DNA from: an uncultured Pirellulaceae bacterium
GTDB lineage: Bacteria; Planctomycetota; Planctomycetia; Pirellulales; Pirellulaceae
DNA: 32,232 bases
Direction: 5' to 3'
Assembly: GCA_938040995.1 (NCBI GenBank)
Contig: CALHZT010000163.1
Span: forward strand, 1-32,232
Shown: piece after piece, positions 6,728 to 15,206 of the stretch
Position numbering within the stretch: position 1 is the stretch's first letter
How the letters are laid out: every line of letters starts with the position of its first letter
Notes under the pieces: generated by a model
What the model saw: the letters and a program-made list of their open reading frames with translations, nothing else
Databases searched by the model: none
Told to the model about the DNA's origin: nothing
Made by a program: the position numbers and the translations under genes

Positions 6728-7231
6728 ATGACGAATCCGCCCTATCAAATCCGCTGCAAAGAGTTTTCGGATGGCCCGATTGATGGTGTCATTGTGACTG
6801 CGTTGCAGCAGCATGAAGACGAGCGTGGCTGGCTGGTCGAGTTGTTTCGTAAAGATGAAATTGGGTCCAAGTCGATTCCGGTGATGGGCTATGTCAGTCA
6901 GACAAAGCCCGGCGTGACGCGTGGTCCGCACATGCATTATTCGCAAACCGATCATTTTGTTGCGATGGGGCCCGGCGTCGTTGAGTTTTGCATGTGGGAT
7001 GACCGGGCTGACCAGCCGACATTTGGGAATCGTATGACGCTAACTACAGGTTCCACCACGCCGCTGCGGATCAGTATTCCGCCGATGATTGTGCACGCTT
7101 ACCGCAACATCAGCGACGAGCCGTGTCGTTTGATGAACTTTCCCGATCAGCTGTATGCGGGGGATGGGCGAAAGTCGCCGGTTGATGAAGTCCGGTTTGA
7201 AGATATTTCTGATCATCCATTTTGCTGGTAG
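6728..7231 (+). CDS. RmlC-like cupin (dTDP-4-dehydrorhamnose 3,5-epimerase family)
   Basis: The protein has 167 residues from the ATG at 6728. Visible RmlC-type elements are an opening acidic strand with ERGWLVELFRKDE (compare the DERG-x-x-x-E/F motif), the cupin HMHYSQTDHFVAMGPG with candidate catalytic His, PPMIVHAYRNIS, and a C-terminal NFPDQLYAGDGRKSP. It probably epimerises or isomerises a nucleotide sugar. It is first in an operon: the next gene starts 19 bp downstream, and asnB and two oxidoreductases follow with gaps of 1 and 6 bp. The frame is open upstream to a TTG at 6656, but the extra residues look unrelated. Rhamnose synthesis is not proven because rmlA, rmlB and rmlD are not nearby. 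Confidence 0.78.
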   Translation: MTNPPYQIRCKEFSDGPIDGVIVTALQQHEDERGWLVELFRKDEIGSKSIPVMGYVSQTKPGVTRGPHMHYSQTDHFVAMGPGVVEFCMWDDRADQPTFGNRMTLTTGSTTPLRISIPPMIVHAYRNISDEPCRLMNFPDQLYAGDGRKSPVDEVRFEDISDHPFCW

Positions 7232-7250
7232 ACACAGAGGGTAGGCGCGC

Positions 7251-9176
7251 GTGTGTGGCATTGTTGGTTTCGCCGGATTCTCCCAGCCCGAGCTGTTGGC
7301 AAAAATGTCGGCGGCAGTGATCCATCGTGGCCCTGATGGGAGTGGCGAATTCTGCACACGCGACTTACCCGACGAGCATCCCGAAGTGTCGATGGCGATT
7401 CGGCGGTTGGCGGTCATTGACCTGAAAACTGGCGATCAGCCGATGTCGCAGCACGATTGCACCGTTGTATATAACGGTGAGATTTACAACTTTGTCGAAT
7501 TGCGTGAATCGCTCGTTGGCGCGGGCAACCGGTTCTCGACGACATCGGATACTGAAGTGCTGCTGCACGGGTATCGTGAATGGGGTTGGGAAGGCTTGCT
7601 CAACCGGCTGAACGGAATGTTCGCGTTCGCGATTTACGACGCGAAGATTCAGGAGCTGCTAATCGCTCGCGACCGAGTCGGACAAAAGCCGCTGTACTAT
7701 GCGTTCCTGAATGGCCGTCTGTTGTTCGGGTCCGAAATCAAGGCTTTGCTTCAAGCCGATTTTCTTTCGCGCGATTTGAATCACGCGTCGGTCGATCAGT
7801 TTCTTGCGCTTCGTTATGTGCCGCAGCCGAATACGTTGCTGCGCGATGTGCAAGTTTTGCCGGGCGGCCATTCGCTAAGGTACGCCGACGGCCAGTTGGA
7901 AATTGAGCGATACTGGTCGCCGCCTGTCACACAGCAGGATCATACGTTGCGAGCTAATCTGCGGTCGCAGTTTGAGGAGTTGCTGGACGCCGCGGTTGCG
8001 AGAACGATGCGTTCGGACGTTCCGGTGAGTGCGTACCTGAGTGCGGGAGTCGATTCGAGCTTGCTGGTGTCGACGATGCTGCGGCAGTCGGATTCGCCTT
8101 TCTCCGGACGCACGTTTTCGCTTGGGTTTGGATCGCCCATTGACGAATCCGCCAAAGCCGCCGAGCTCGCGCAGCACTTTGGGCTGCAGCATACCGACGT
8201 GCGAATGACGGCGGACGATTTTTCCGAGCTTCCACGCGTGCTCTATCATCTTGAGCGTCCGATTGGGGAGCCGCTGGTATTGGCCTATGACCGGCTGGCT
8301 AAGGAAGCCGCCTCGCATGGCAAAGTCGTCGTTAGTGGTGAAGGAGCCGACGAGTTGTTTGCCGGCTATTCTTTTCATCGCGTGATTCGGATGGCGGAGC
8401 GGTATTTTACGGCAGTGCCCAATGGCTTTCACGACAAGTTGTTCATGCCTCTGTTGCGGGCGATGCCGGTCGCCCTGCTCAACCGCTTCTTCAGCTTTCC
8501 GGCGTACTTGGGCGACGCAGGCAAAGAGCGATTCGTCAAGTTTATGAGCAGCTACCGTCGCTACGATCTCGGCGCGAATTACGTGGCACTTCGTTCGCTA
8601 ATGGATATCGACGATCGCACCGCGCTTTACTCCCGCGAGTTTCGTGGCGCGGCGACCAGCGAGTGGATTCATCGAGTCGGCGACTTGACGGCCCGGCCGC
8701 TTGAGCGACTGCTGAATCTTCAGTATCACGACTGGTTGCAGGATTTTGCACTGTTGCGACAGGACAAGCTTTCGATGGCGCACGGACTTGAAGTGCGGCT
8801 GCCTTACCTCGACCATACGCTGATCGATTTCGCTGCCAGCTTGCCCGAGCGTTGCAAGCTGCAGCGGCGTCGAAACAAATCGCTATTGCGCGAAGTCGCT
8901 CTTCGTCGCTTGCCGAAGAAGAATGCGATGCGGAAAAAGCAGGCGTTTTATTTTCCACTTGAGTCGCTATATCGCAATCGGCAATTTCAGGAGATAGTAA
9001 ACGACTACCTGGATCCGGAACGGATACGCAGCCGCGGGATCTTTGACCCAGCAGCGATCAAGCAATTGCGGAAGCGAGCCGCACGTGGCGAGTTTCTGGT
9101 GCTCAAGCAGGTGATGGCGATTGTGATGTTGGAAATGTGGATGCAGATTTTCCTCGACAAGAAACGGATGTGGTAG
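7251..9176 (+). CDS. asnB: Asparagine synthase (glutamine-hydrolysing), AsnB family
   Basis: The protein has 641 residues from a GTG at 7251, so that Cys2 is the glutaminase nucleophile (MCGIVGF). The class II glutamine amidotransferase domain covers about 1-210, with RGPDG (26-30), YNGEIYN (74-80) and a DTEVLL element. The synthetase domain has the pyrophosphate loop SAGVDSS (264-270; Ala replaces the first Gly of the usual SGGVDS), GEGADELFAGY and DKLSMAHGLEVRLPYLD. It transfers glutamine-derived ammonia to a carboxylate activated with ATP. Between a sugar epimerase-like gene and two dehydrogenases its substrate is more likely a sugar acid or exopolysaccharide precursor than aspartate; that is inference. 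Only 1 bp separates it from the next gene. Confidence 0.92.
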   Translation: MCGIVGFAGFSQPELLAKMSAAVIHRGPDGSGEFCTRDLPDEHPEVSMAIRRLAVIDLKTGDQPMSQHDCTVVYNGEIYNFVELRESLVGAGNRFSTTSDTEVLLHGYREWGWEGLLNRLNGMFAFAIYDAKIQELLIARDRVGQKPLYYAFLNGRLLFGSEIKALLQADFLSRDLNHASVDQFLALRYVPQPNTLLRDVQVLPGGHSLRYADGQLEIERYWSPPVTQQDHTLRANLRSQFEELLDAAVARTMRSDVPVSAYLSAGVDSSLLVSTMLRQSDSPFSGRTFSLGFGSPIDESAKAAELAQHFGLQHTDVRMTADDFSELPRVLYHLERPIGEPLVLAYDRLAKEAASHGKVVVSGEGADELFAGYSFHRVIRMAERYFTAVPNGFHDKLFMPLLRAMPVALLNRFFSFPAYLGDAGKERFVKFMSSYRRYDLGANYVALRSLMDIDDRTALYSREFRGAATSEWIHRVGDLTARPLERLLNLQYHDWLQDFALLRQDKLSMAHGLEVRLPYLDHTLIDFAASLPERCKLQRRRNKSLLREVALRRLPKKNAMRKKQAFYFPLESLYRNRQFQEIVNDYLDPERIRSRGIFDPAAIKQLRKRAARGEFLVLKQVMAIVMLEMWMQIFLDKKRMW

Positions 9177-9177
9177 C

Positions 9178-10413
9178 GTGCTTCACCAACGCCTGCAAAA
9201 GTTTGCGAAAACGAACCAGCCGATCAAGGTCGCGCTGGTCGGTGCCGGCTCGATGGGCCAGGGAATTGCGTGGCAAGTCGGTGTGACGCCGGGCATGGAA
9301 TTGGTAGCAGTTTGTGATCGCGACGTGAATGCGGCCAAGTCGGCGGCTCGCGTGGCAGCGTCGTCCAGCGATACGGAGATCGTCATTTCTTCGGACGACG
9401 AGTTCTCACGATTCGGGCTGCACGAGCTCGATTATGACGTGCTGGTCGAAGCCACCAATTCTATCGGCTTTGCCGCCGAAGTTTGCGCCGGCGCGCTGCG
9501 ATCTGGAAAGCATGTTGTGCTGATGAACGCCGAAGTCGATCTGGCGTTCGGTGCGTGGTTGCATCAGTTGGCGGTGGAGAACAACGTCGTTGTTACCAGC
9601 GACGCGGGCGACCAGCATGGCGTGTTGATGAAGATGATGGACGAAATTCAGTTGTGGGGATTTCGGCCCGTCATGGCGGGGAACATCAAAGGATTCCTCA
9701 ATCGCTATGCGACGGCAGAATCGCTGGCTCATGAAGCCGCGATCCGGCGACTGAATCCAGTGCAATGTTGTGCTTACACGGATGGCACGAAGCTTTCGAT
9801 CGAGATGGCGCTGATCGCAAATGCGACTGGAATGGTTCCGGCGGTGGCAGGCATGGAAGGGCCAGCGGCGGAGCACGTTCGTGACGTGTTTCATCTTTTC
9901 GATTTTGAGAAGTACCCGGACGGCGGGGTCGTCGACTTTATCCTTGGTGCCCAGCCGGGAGGCGGAGTGTTCGCGGTCGGGCATTGCGACAACGATTTTC
10001 AGGTGCCGTACCTGAAATATTACAAGCTGGGTGACGGCCCGTATTATTTGTTTTATCGGCCCTATCATCTGTGCCATTTGGAAACACCCTCCGCGATCGC
10101 CAGTGCATTTCTGGATGGGGAGGAGATTCTTCGGACAAGAACGCCTCAAGTTGCCGAAGTCTATTCATGGGCGAAGCGTGATTTGGCCGTCGGCACGGAA
10201 ATTGATATCGCTCTTGGCGGAAGCCATTGCTACGGCATGATCGACTTGAAGGCTGACGATGATCGTGTGCCAATCACGCTTTTGGAAGCCGAAGCGGGTG
10301 AGTCGCCTCCTCGTGTTATTCGGCCCGTGGCTATGGACCAGCCGCTAAAGTGGTCTGACATTGAAATGCCTGAAACGGCATTGCTCAAATTGCATCGCGC
10401 CGCGGGCCTTTGA
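9178..10413 (+). CDS. NAD(P)-dependent dehydrogenase with SAF-type C-terminal domain
   Basis: The protein has 411 residues from a GTG at 9178, one base after the asnB stop, indicating translational coupling. The Rossmann motif is VALVGAGSMGQGI (18-30), followed by VCDRD and a homoserine-dehydrogenase-like segment (EATNSIGFAAE, HVVLMNAEVD, SDAGDQHGV). The C-terminal part contains the GNIKGFLNRYATAES and LGDGPYYLFYRPYHL stretches and a SAF-like tail beginning near VAEVYSWAKRDL. Proteins of this architecture occur in polysaccharide and antigen clusters. The exact substrate is unknown. It could act on the same sugar or amino-acid intermediate as the neighbouring AsnB. Confidence 0.75.
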   Translation: MLHQRLQKFAKTNQPIKVALVGAGSMGQGIAWQVGVTPGMELVAVCDRDVNAAKSAARVAASSSDTEIVISSDDEFSRFGLHELDYDVLVEATNSIGFAAEVCAGALRSGKHVVLMNAEVDLAFGAWLHQLAVENNVVVTSDAGDQHGVLMKMMDEIQLWGFRPVMAGNIKGFLNRYATAESLAHEAAIRRLNPVQCCAYTDGTKLSIEMALIANATGMVPAVAGMEGPAAEHVRDVFHLFDFEKYPDGGVVDFILGAQPGGGVFAVGHCDNDFQVPYLKYYKLGDGPYYLFYRPYHLCHLETPSAIASAFLDGEEILRTRTPQVAEVYSWAKRDLAVGTEIDIALGGSHCYGMIDLKADDDRVPITLLEAEAGESPPRVIRPVAMDQPLKWSDIEMPETALLKLHRAAGL

Positions 10414-10419
10414 TCGTTC

Positions 10420-11811
10420 ATGAATTCTTCTCGCCACGTTGTCGTCTTGGGAGCCGGTATGTGCGGGCTCTATGCGGCTCGGCGATTGGCGGCGGCTGGC
10501 GTTCGGGTGACGGTGATCGAAAAGCTGCCACGCGTCGGCGGATTGGCGGCGAGCATGGAGCGGGATGGCGTACATTACGATCTGGGCGTCAAACATCTGC
10601 ATGCACACGACGGCGAGATTTTCAAAGACATCCAGTCGCTAATGGGCGACGATCTTTTGCCTGTCGAATTGAACGCGAAGATCCGTTTTGGCAAACAGTT
10701 TCGCAAGTATCCACTCAAGCTCGCCGACTTGTTGGGCGGCATACCGCCGTGGACGATCGCGTGGCTATTTGGCGGATTGAGTATTCAGCAGGTGCTCAAT
10801 AACTTCAGTAAGGCGGCTCCTGAAAATGCGGAAGCCGCTTTGATTCGGCTGTACGGCGGGCCGTTGTATCGTTACTTCTTTCGCGACTTTACTCATCGCT
10901 ATTGGGGCATTCCACCGACAGAATTGTCGGCGACGTTCGTCAGTCGCAAGATGCCGCGGTTGGGCGCGGTTGATTTGCTGAAGCAGTTCTTTGCGCGGCT
11001 GGGTGCCAAATCCAGTTACAACACGGATGTGGAAAATGCGCTGGCGGAAGAGACGCTCTACTATTCACGTCAGGGGGCGATCGCGATTCCGCGGCGTCTT
11101 CGTGAGACGATTGAATCGGATGGCGGTACCGTGATCACCGGGGCTTCGGTGACTGGGCTGAAGGTTGCTGGTGGCGGAAGTGGCGGGGCTGGTAAAGCTG
11201 TTCGCCAAGTCGTCTATCAGGACTCTGGCGGCGAGCACACTTTGGACTGCGATCATGTGATCAATACAATTCCTTTGCCGCATCTGATTCGGTTGATGGA
11301 TCCGCCGTGTTCTCCAGAAGTCGCCGATTCGGCATCGCAGTTGCGTTTTCGTCCGATCGTGGTTTACGGTTTGTTGGTGAAGCGGCGTGGCATTCTTGGT
11401 GCGCTCTACGTTTACTACCGCAGTCGCATGTTTCATCGCATTGCTGAGCCAACGGAGAGTGGTCTCGATTCCAAACTGCCGGGGCATGGTGTTTTGCTGG
11501 TCGAGTGTACCTGTTCCAGGGACGATCCGGTTTGGAATGATTCAGCCGAGGCGAGAGATCGGCTGTTCAAAGACCTTGTGGCGGAGGGAGTCGTGTCTCG
11601 CGATGAGGTCGTCGCGATGCACCATCAACGAACCGAGTTTGGCTATCCGTTGTTCGCACTTGGGTTTGAAGAGCATCATGATCGAGTCGCCGAGTTTGTG
11701 AATAGCGTTCCGAATCTTGACTCGGTCGGTCGTCAGGGAGCGTTCTGCTACCCGAATATGCACGAGACCATGCGGCAAGGCGCCGATGCCGTGGATCAAT
11801 TCTTGAAGTAG
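10420..11811 (+). CDS. FAD-dependent amine oxidase-like oxidoreductase
   Basis: The protein has 463 residues from the ATG at 10420, 6 bp after the previous gene. The N-terminal dinucleotide-binding motif is VVVLGAGMCGLYAARRL, followed by VIEKLPRVGGLAAS, the protoporphyrinogen-oxidase and UDP-galactopyranose-mutase-like pattern for FAD. The mid-part HYDLGVKHLHAHD and the YGGPLYRYFFRDFTHRYWG segment resemble polysaccharide-cluster members of this superfamily. A second FAD contact is plausible in the C-terminus (VGRQGAFCYPNMHET). It is the last gene of the 6728-11811 operon. It could be a mutase or oxidase acting on the activated sugar. The precise reaction is not deducible. Confidence 0.75.
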   Translation: MNSSRHVVVLGAGMCGLYAARRLAAAGVRVTVIEKLPRVGGLAASMERDGVHYDLGVKHLHAHDGEIFKDIQSLMGDDLLPVELNAKIRFGKQFRKYPLKLADLLGGIPPWTIAWLFGGLSIQQVLNNFSKAAPENAEAALIRLYGGPLYRYFFRDFTHRYWGIPPTELSATFVSRKMPRLGAVDLLKQFFARLGAKSSYNTDVENALAEETLYYSRQGAIAIPRRLRETIESDGGTVITGASVTGLKVAGGGSGGAGKAVRQVVYQDSGGEHTLDCDHVINTIPLPHLIRLMDPPCSPEVADSASQLRFRPIVVYGLLVKRRGILGALYVYYRSRMFHRIAEPTESGLDSKLPGHGVLLVECTCSRDDPVWNDSAEARDRLFKDLVAEGVVSRDEVVAMHHQRTEFGYPLFALGFEEHHDRVAEFVNSVPNLDSVGRQGAFCYPNMHETMRQGADAVDQFLK

Positions 11812-12004
11812 GTAGCTTGTCGGCCACGGGCTCTTGGCAGCGGTTTCCAGCGTCGGTACCGCAGCGCTCACAGTCCGGCAGGCTTATGAACCAAAGTGCC
11901 CTGCTCGCCTTGCTGCGTATCTGCTACCGGATGAAAACTGGCCGCATTTGCCATAAAATGTTCTTTATTCAACTTCCATTCGCATCGAAGAAACGGTGGG
12001 CTCT

Positions 12005-13012
12005 ATGCAACTGACAAATATAAATTCTCCAGGACAGCGGGCTTGTTCGCTGGGGCTCCTGCTTGTTGCGTTGGTAAGCGGCGCTTCCATTCACGCGCAT
12101 GAGCTCAAGGCGCTAATCATCGACGGTCAAAACAACCACACTCAGTGGCCCAAGACAACGATCATGATGAAGCAATACCTCGAAGACGCCGGATGTTTCA
12201 GCGTGGACATTGAACGAACCAAATACACGTGGAGAGGTGGGGATCTTCTCAAGGAGTTTCCACTCGATGACGGCAAGACGTATGAAGACCTCGAGAAACC
12301 AAAGTCGGATCCCGACTTTCATCCAAACTTCAGCGACTATGACGTTGTAATCTCCAACTTTGGTAATAATGCAGCCGACTGGCCCAAGGAAACGCAGAAA
12401 TCGTTCGAAGAGTATGTGAAGAACGGTGGTGGACTGGTCGTAGTCCATGCGGCCGACAACTCGTTTCCAAAGTGGAAAGAGTACAACCTCATGATCGGGC
12501 TCGGTGGCTGGGGCGGGCGGAACGAAAAGAGTGGGCCCTACGTCTACCTTGATCAGGGCGAAAAAGAAGTCCGTGATGACTCGGCGGGAAAGGGTGGCAA
12601 TCACGGTCCACAGCATGAATTTCAAATCGTTGTTCGCAATGCCGAGCATCCGATCACGAAGGGGCTGCCGAAAACCTGGCTGCACAGCAAGGACGAGTTG
12701 TATCAAACGTTGCGCGGTCCCGCCGAGAACATGACGGTCCTGGCGACGGCTTTTGCGGCCAAGCAGCACAAGGGGACGGAACGTCATGAGCCGATGATGA
12801 TGACCATCGACTATGGCAAGGGGCGAGTTTATCACACGCCGATGGGCCACGCCGGTTACTCAATGGAATGTGTCGGTTACATTACGACGTTCATTCGTGG
12901 TACCGAGTGGGCAGCGACTGGCAAGGTGACTCTCACGGATATTCCCGATGATTTTCCGACGATGGACAAGTCGAGCAGTCGCGAATTCAAGCAAGCTGTT
13001 GCGGCTGAATGA
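12005..13012 (+). CDS. Secreted ThuA-domain protein (trehalose-utilisation-like)
   Basis: The protein has 335 residues from the ATG at 12005; an in-frame GTG lies at 11996. A Sec signal peptide (SLGLLLVALVSGASIHAHE) is followed by a ThuA / class I glutamine-amidotransferase-like fold: KALIIDGQNNH, YDVVISNFG, FEEYVKNGGGLVVVHAADNSF, HPITKGLP, and the closing GRVYHTPMGHAGYS with conserved His. Such proteins are abundant in planctomycetes, often near sugar oxidoreductases; the biochemical activity is unsettled. The TGA stop codon is also the first three bases of the first heptamer of the array at 13010-13094. Confidence 0.82.
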   Translation: MQLTNINSPGQRACSLGLLLVALVSGASIHAHELKALIIDGQNNHTQWPKTTIMMKQYLEDAGCFSVDIERTKYTWRGGDLLKEFPLDDGKTYEDLEKPKSDPDFHPNFSDYDVVISNFGNNAADWPKETQKSFEEYVKNGGGLVVVHAADNSFPKWKEYNLMIGLGGWGGRNEKSGPYVYLDQGEKEVRDDSAGKGGNHGPQHEFQIVVRNAEHPITKGLPKTWLHSKDELYQTLRGPAENMTVLATAFAAKQHKGTERHEPMMMTIDYGKGRVYHTPMGHAGYSMECVGYITTFIRGTEWAATGKVTLTDIPDDFPTMDKSSSREFKQAVAAE

Positions 13013-13094
13013 CGGGTGACGGGTGACGGGTGACAGGTGACAGGTGACAGGTGACAGGTGACAGGTGACGGGTGACGGGTGACCGGGTGACGGG
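13010..13094. repeat. Heptanucleotide array (TGACGGG/TGACAGG), 12 units
   Basis: The order is three TGACGGG, five TGACAGG, two TGACGGG, one 8-bp unit with an extra C (TGACCGGG), and a final TGACGGG. The stop codon of the ThuA-like gene is the first TGA of the array. Confidence 0.95.
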
Positions 13095-13217
13095 ATTGCC
13101 TTGAATTCCATTTGCCGCCGTGCGTTAGCATCCGGTTGGTCGTACGATTCGGTTGGAAGTGACTGAGGTCTTTCGGCTGATAAGCTTTCATTAAACACGA
13201 TGAACGAAACATCGCCA

Positions 13218-13242
13218 GGCGAGGCGCCTCGCCCACCTTTTT
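13218..13242 (+). terminator. Palindrome followed by a T tract, possible terminator
   Basis: A perfect 16-bp palindrome GGCGAGGCGCCTCGCC (13218-13233) is followed four bases later by TTTTT (13238-13242), downstream of the ThuA-like gene. The stem is strong but the loop is tight and the T run short. It may equally be a REP-type repeat. Confidence 0.45.
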
Positions 13243-13301
13243 AAACTGGCTACAATGCCGGGAATCAAATTAATATTCACGATCTGAACGGAGTAGCATT
13301 G

Positions 13302-14309
13302 ATGAAATATCAAAAAGTTTTCGGAGTGTTCATTGGCGCGATAACAGTTGCCATGTTGGCTGGGACGGTATCCGCGGAGCACGAGGTGGATACGATCGTA
13401 TCCGGCTTGACGAATCCTTCGGGAGTCAGTTTTGGACCGGATGGTCAGATGGCCGTCGGCGATGCTCGAGGAAAAGTCGTTGTCGTGCGGGATGGCAAAC
13501 CGAGCGACTATCTTGTCGATTTTCCGACGGAACACTGGAAGAAGGATGACGAGGGCAACAAGTGGTACAAGGTGGGTCCGCTTTCGACGTTGTGGATGGG
13601 TGACACGCTGGTGGTTGCAGATTCCGGTCGTGAGGACGGGCTGGAGACGATCAAGTTCTTCAATGGATCGGGAAGTGCCGTCGATGGTTCATCAACGAAT
13701 TCGATTGGCCCGACAAGTGATGACGAAGCCGACAAGGGCGAAGGCAACTTGACAGGCATGTGTTTGTCGAATGGTCGTGATCGTATCTACGTTTGTGGGC
13801 AAGGTTACGATGGCAAGTCTTGGGTGCTGTCGGTGGATATTGCCACGATGAAGATGACGACGTTGTTGTCGGCTGATGACAACGAGATTGCGACGAATTC
13901 GCCGATGCAAGCCGTCATGAAAAGCGACGGTAAGCTGCTGGTTCTCTATTCGGGAAAAGGCGGCGCTGAGGACGGTCGTATTGTCGAATGGGATGTGATG
14001 AAGAAGACGCCGTCAAAGCAATGGACATTGCCGGGCCTCGTGAATCCAATGGGAATGGCGAAGATCTCTGATGATCGACTTGCCGTGGTCGAGAATAACT
14101 GGGATCTCAAGAGCGTTAAAAGCGGACGAGTGGCGGTCGTCACACTTGGCGACGGCGAAGCCGCCACGGTTGAGCCGCTGGACGGCGTGTCTCTCAATGG
14201 GCCCGTCTCTTGCGCGTTTGGTCCCGACGGTCGCCTGTTTGTTTCCCAGCTTGGTGAGAAGTTTGATGGCGAAGAAGGTAGCGTGGTCGCAATTTCGGGC
14301 GTGAAGTAA
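13302..14309 (+). CDS. Secreted SMP-30/NHL-like beta-propeller protein
   Basis: The protein has 335 residues from the ATG at 13302; GGAG lies about 10 bp upstream. The signal peptide has hydrophobic core VFIGAITVAMLAGTVSAEH. The mature part is built from repeated short strands such as LTNPSGVSFGPDGQMAVGDA, TGMCLSNGRDRIYVCG, NPMGMAKISDDRLAVVEN and GPVSCAFGPDGRLFVS, the G-x-x-x-x-DGRL-V pattern of six-bladed propellers (SMP-30, NHL). No clear catalytic residues are visible. It is likely periplasmic or extracellular. It stands alone between a heptamer array and the tRNA region. Confidence 0.75.
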   Translation: MKYQKVFGVFIGAITVAMLAGTVSAEHEVDTIVSGLTNPSGVSFGPDGQMAVGDARGKVVVVRDGKPSDYLVDFPTEHWKKDDEGNKWYKVGPLSTLWMGDTLVVADSGREDGLETIKFFNGSGSAVDGSSTNSIGPTSDDEADKGEGNLTGMCLSNGRDRIYVCGQGYDGKSWVLSVDIATMKMTTLLSADDNEIATNSPMQAVMKSDGKLLVLYSGKGGAEDGRIVEWDVMKKTPSKQWTLPGLVNPMGMAKISDDRLAVVENNWDLKSVKSGRVAVVTLGDGEAATVEPLDGVSLNGPVSCAFGPDGRLFVSQLGEKFDGEEGSVVAISGVK

Positions 14310-14337
14310 CGACAAGCGTGTTCAGTTGAGCGGTAGT

Positions 14338-14403
14338 GTAGCCGGACTGGCAACAGTTCGGGAGCACAGTGAGCAACGCCCGAAGTCTTGCGACATCGGC
14401 TAC
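14338..14403. repeat. REP-like hairpin (GTAGCCG...CGGCTAC)
   Basis: The outer stem GTAGCCG/CGGCTAC is 7 bp, an inner GCAA-x-x-x-TTCGGG pairs with CCCGAA-x-x-x-TTGC, and the apex CACAGTGAG is itself near-palindromic. There is no T tract, so it is not a classical terminator. It begins 28 bp after the beta-propeller stop. I saw no second copy in this window. Confidence 0.55.
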
Positions 14404-14656
14404 GGTTGAACGGCAGGGGATACGCCAAATATCGCAACATCAAGACTTGCGCGTTGAGCTCGTATCCGAACGGCGAAGCCCCCATGAGTGTTCGCCAGCA
14501 TGGTTGGTCGATAATAAAGATGAAAATTTGTGCGAACCAATCATGGTTTGCTTCGTCTAAGTGGGTGTACCTGATGCCCAACCATGGGATCACAGGCAAT
14601 AAGCAAGACAGAGACAGCAAGAGAGATAGCGAAAATGATATTCGGTTGGTGTCACG
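14402..14656 (-). other. Unassigned hydrophobic reading frame, possibly gene remnant
   Basis: On the minus strand a frame encodes two hydrophobic segments (SFSLSLLLSLSCLLPVIPWL and FAQIFIFIID) followed by PFGYELNAQVLMLRYL. The composition looks like real membrane protein, but there is no nearby start codon. The same frame continues open across the antisense of tRNA genes and of the beta-propeller gene, which are certainly not coding in that direction. If real, it is a decayed gene. The rest of 14404-14837 shows nothing I can identify. Confidence 0.2.
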
Positions 14657-14837
14657 AGAATGTAGCGAACGGACTGAAACTGCCTGGCAGTTTTGAAGGC
14701 CGGAATCTCGCGCCGGTTTGCGGGGCGGATAGGCGACTTGGCGATGGGAACCTTGCCGGTTTGCTACCGATGACGCTTGCGAATTGCGGTAATCATGCTG
14801 CTTTTTGATACGACACCACCAAACCTGTTTTGCGTTT

Positions 14838-14866
14838 GAAGCCCGGTGTCGAACCGGGCTTTTTTT
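14838..14866 (+). terminator. Strong rho-independent terminator without an obvious gene
   Basis: Stem AGCCCGGT/ACCGGGCT with a 5-nt loop GTCGA is followed directly by seven T. It works only on the + strand. The nearest + strand gene ends 530 bp upstream with a hairpin between, so the terminated transcript may be an unannotated small RNA in 14410-14838. Confidence 0.8.
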
Positions 14867-14899
14867 GTGGCGTGATGACGGCAGCGGAAGTTGAAGTAC

Positions 14900-14971
14900 G
14901 AGTCGATGGTGTAACGGGAAACATACCTGCTTCCAACCCAGGAGTTCTCCGGTCAGTTCGGAGTCGGCTTG
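14900..14971 (+). pseudogene. Degenerate tRNA (Trp CCA or Gly TCC-like)
   Basis: Acceptor stem GAGTCGA/TCGGCTT pairs fully with wobbles, and the D stem GTGT/ACAT pairs. The anticodon stem CCTGC/CCAGG has a C-C mismatch next to the loop TTCCAAC (anticodon CCA if the loop is 7 nt). The T arm can form CTCCG/CGGAG but its loop GTCAGTT lacks the TTCRA core that all working tRNAs here have. The D and anticodon arms resemble the tRNA-Gly at 15115. It is probably a decaying tRNA copy at the head of the cluster. Confidence 0.5.
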
Positions 14972-15001
14972 CTGTGAATTTTTAGGTGAATCGAAGTGTA
15001 C

Positions 15002-15075
15002 AGGACTGTGGTGTTTAACGGCAGCATATCCGGTTCTTACCCGGCCAGGTGGGGGTTCGAATCCCTCCGGTCCTG
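15002..15075 (+). tRNA. tRNA-Lys (anticodon CTT)
   Basis: A cloverleaf is visible: acceptor AGGACTG/CGGTCCT, D stem GTGT/GCAT with two wobble pairs, anticodon stem CCGG/CCGG (outermost pair T-C mismatched), loop TTCTTAC, 5-nt variable loop, T arm GGGGG-TTCGAAT-CCCTC, discriminator G. CCA is not encoded. The weak D stem and the mismatch make it a divergent member. Confidence 0.75.
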
Positions 15076-15114
15076 CTCGCCACAAATGCGGAGAGACAAC
15101 GAGGAGACAACGAC

Positions 15115-15185
15115 GCGTCCATGACGTAATGGCAACGTGCCTGCTTTCCACGCAGGTTTTGTGGGTTCGAGTCCCGCTGGGCGTA
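15115..15185 (+). tRNA. tRNA-Gly (anticodon TCC)
   Basis: Acceptor GCGTCCA/TGGGCGT (G-T at the first and fourth pairs), D stem ACGT/ACGT, perfect anticodon stem CCTGC/GCAGG with loop TTTCCAC, and T arm GTGGG-TTCGAGT-CCCGC, discriminator A. Confidence 0.85.
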
Positions 15186-15206
15186 CTTGGGCAGAGAGAC
15201 TGAAAA

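Noticed and set aside
12860-13236. Minus-strand frames with SPVTCHLSPVTCH repeats
   Set aside because: They are translations of the TGACGGG/TGACAGG heptamer array and antisense to the ThuA-like gene; no start or ribosome binding site fits.
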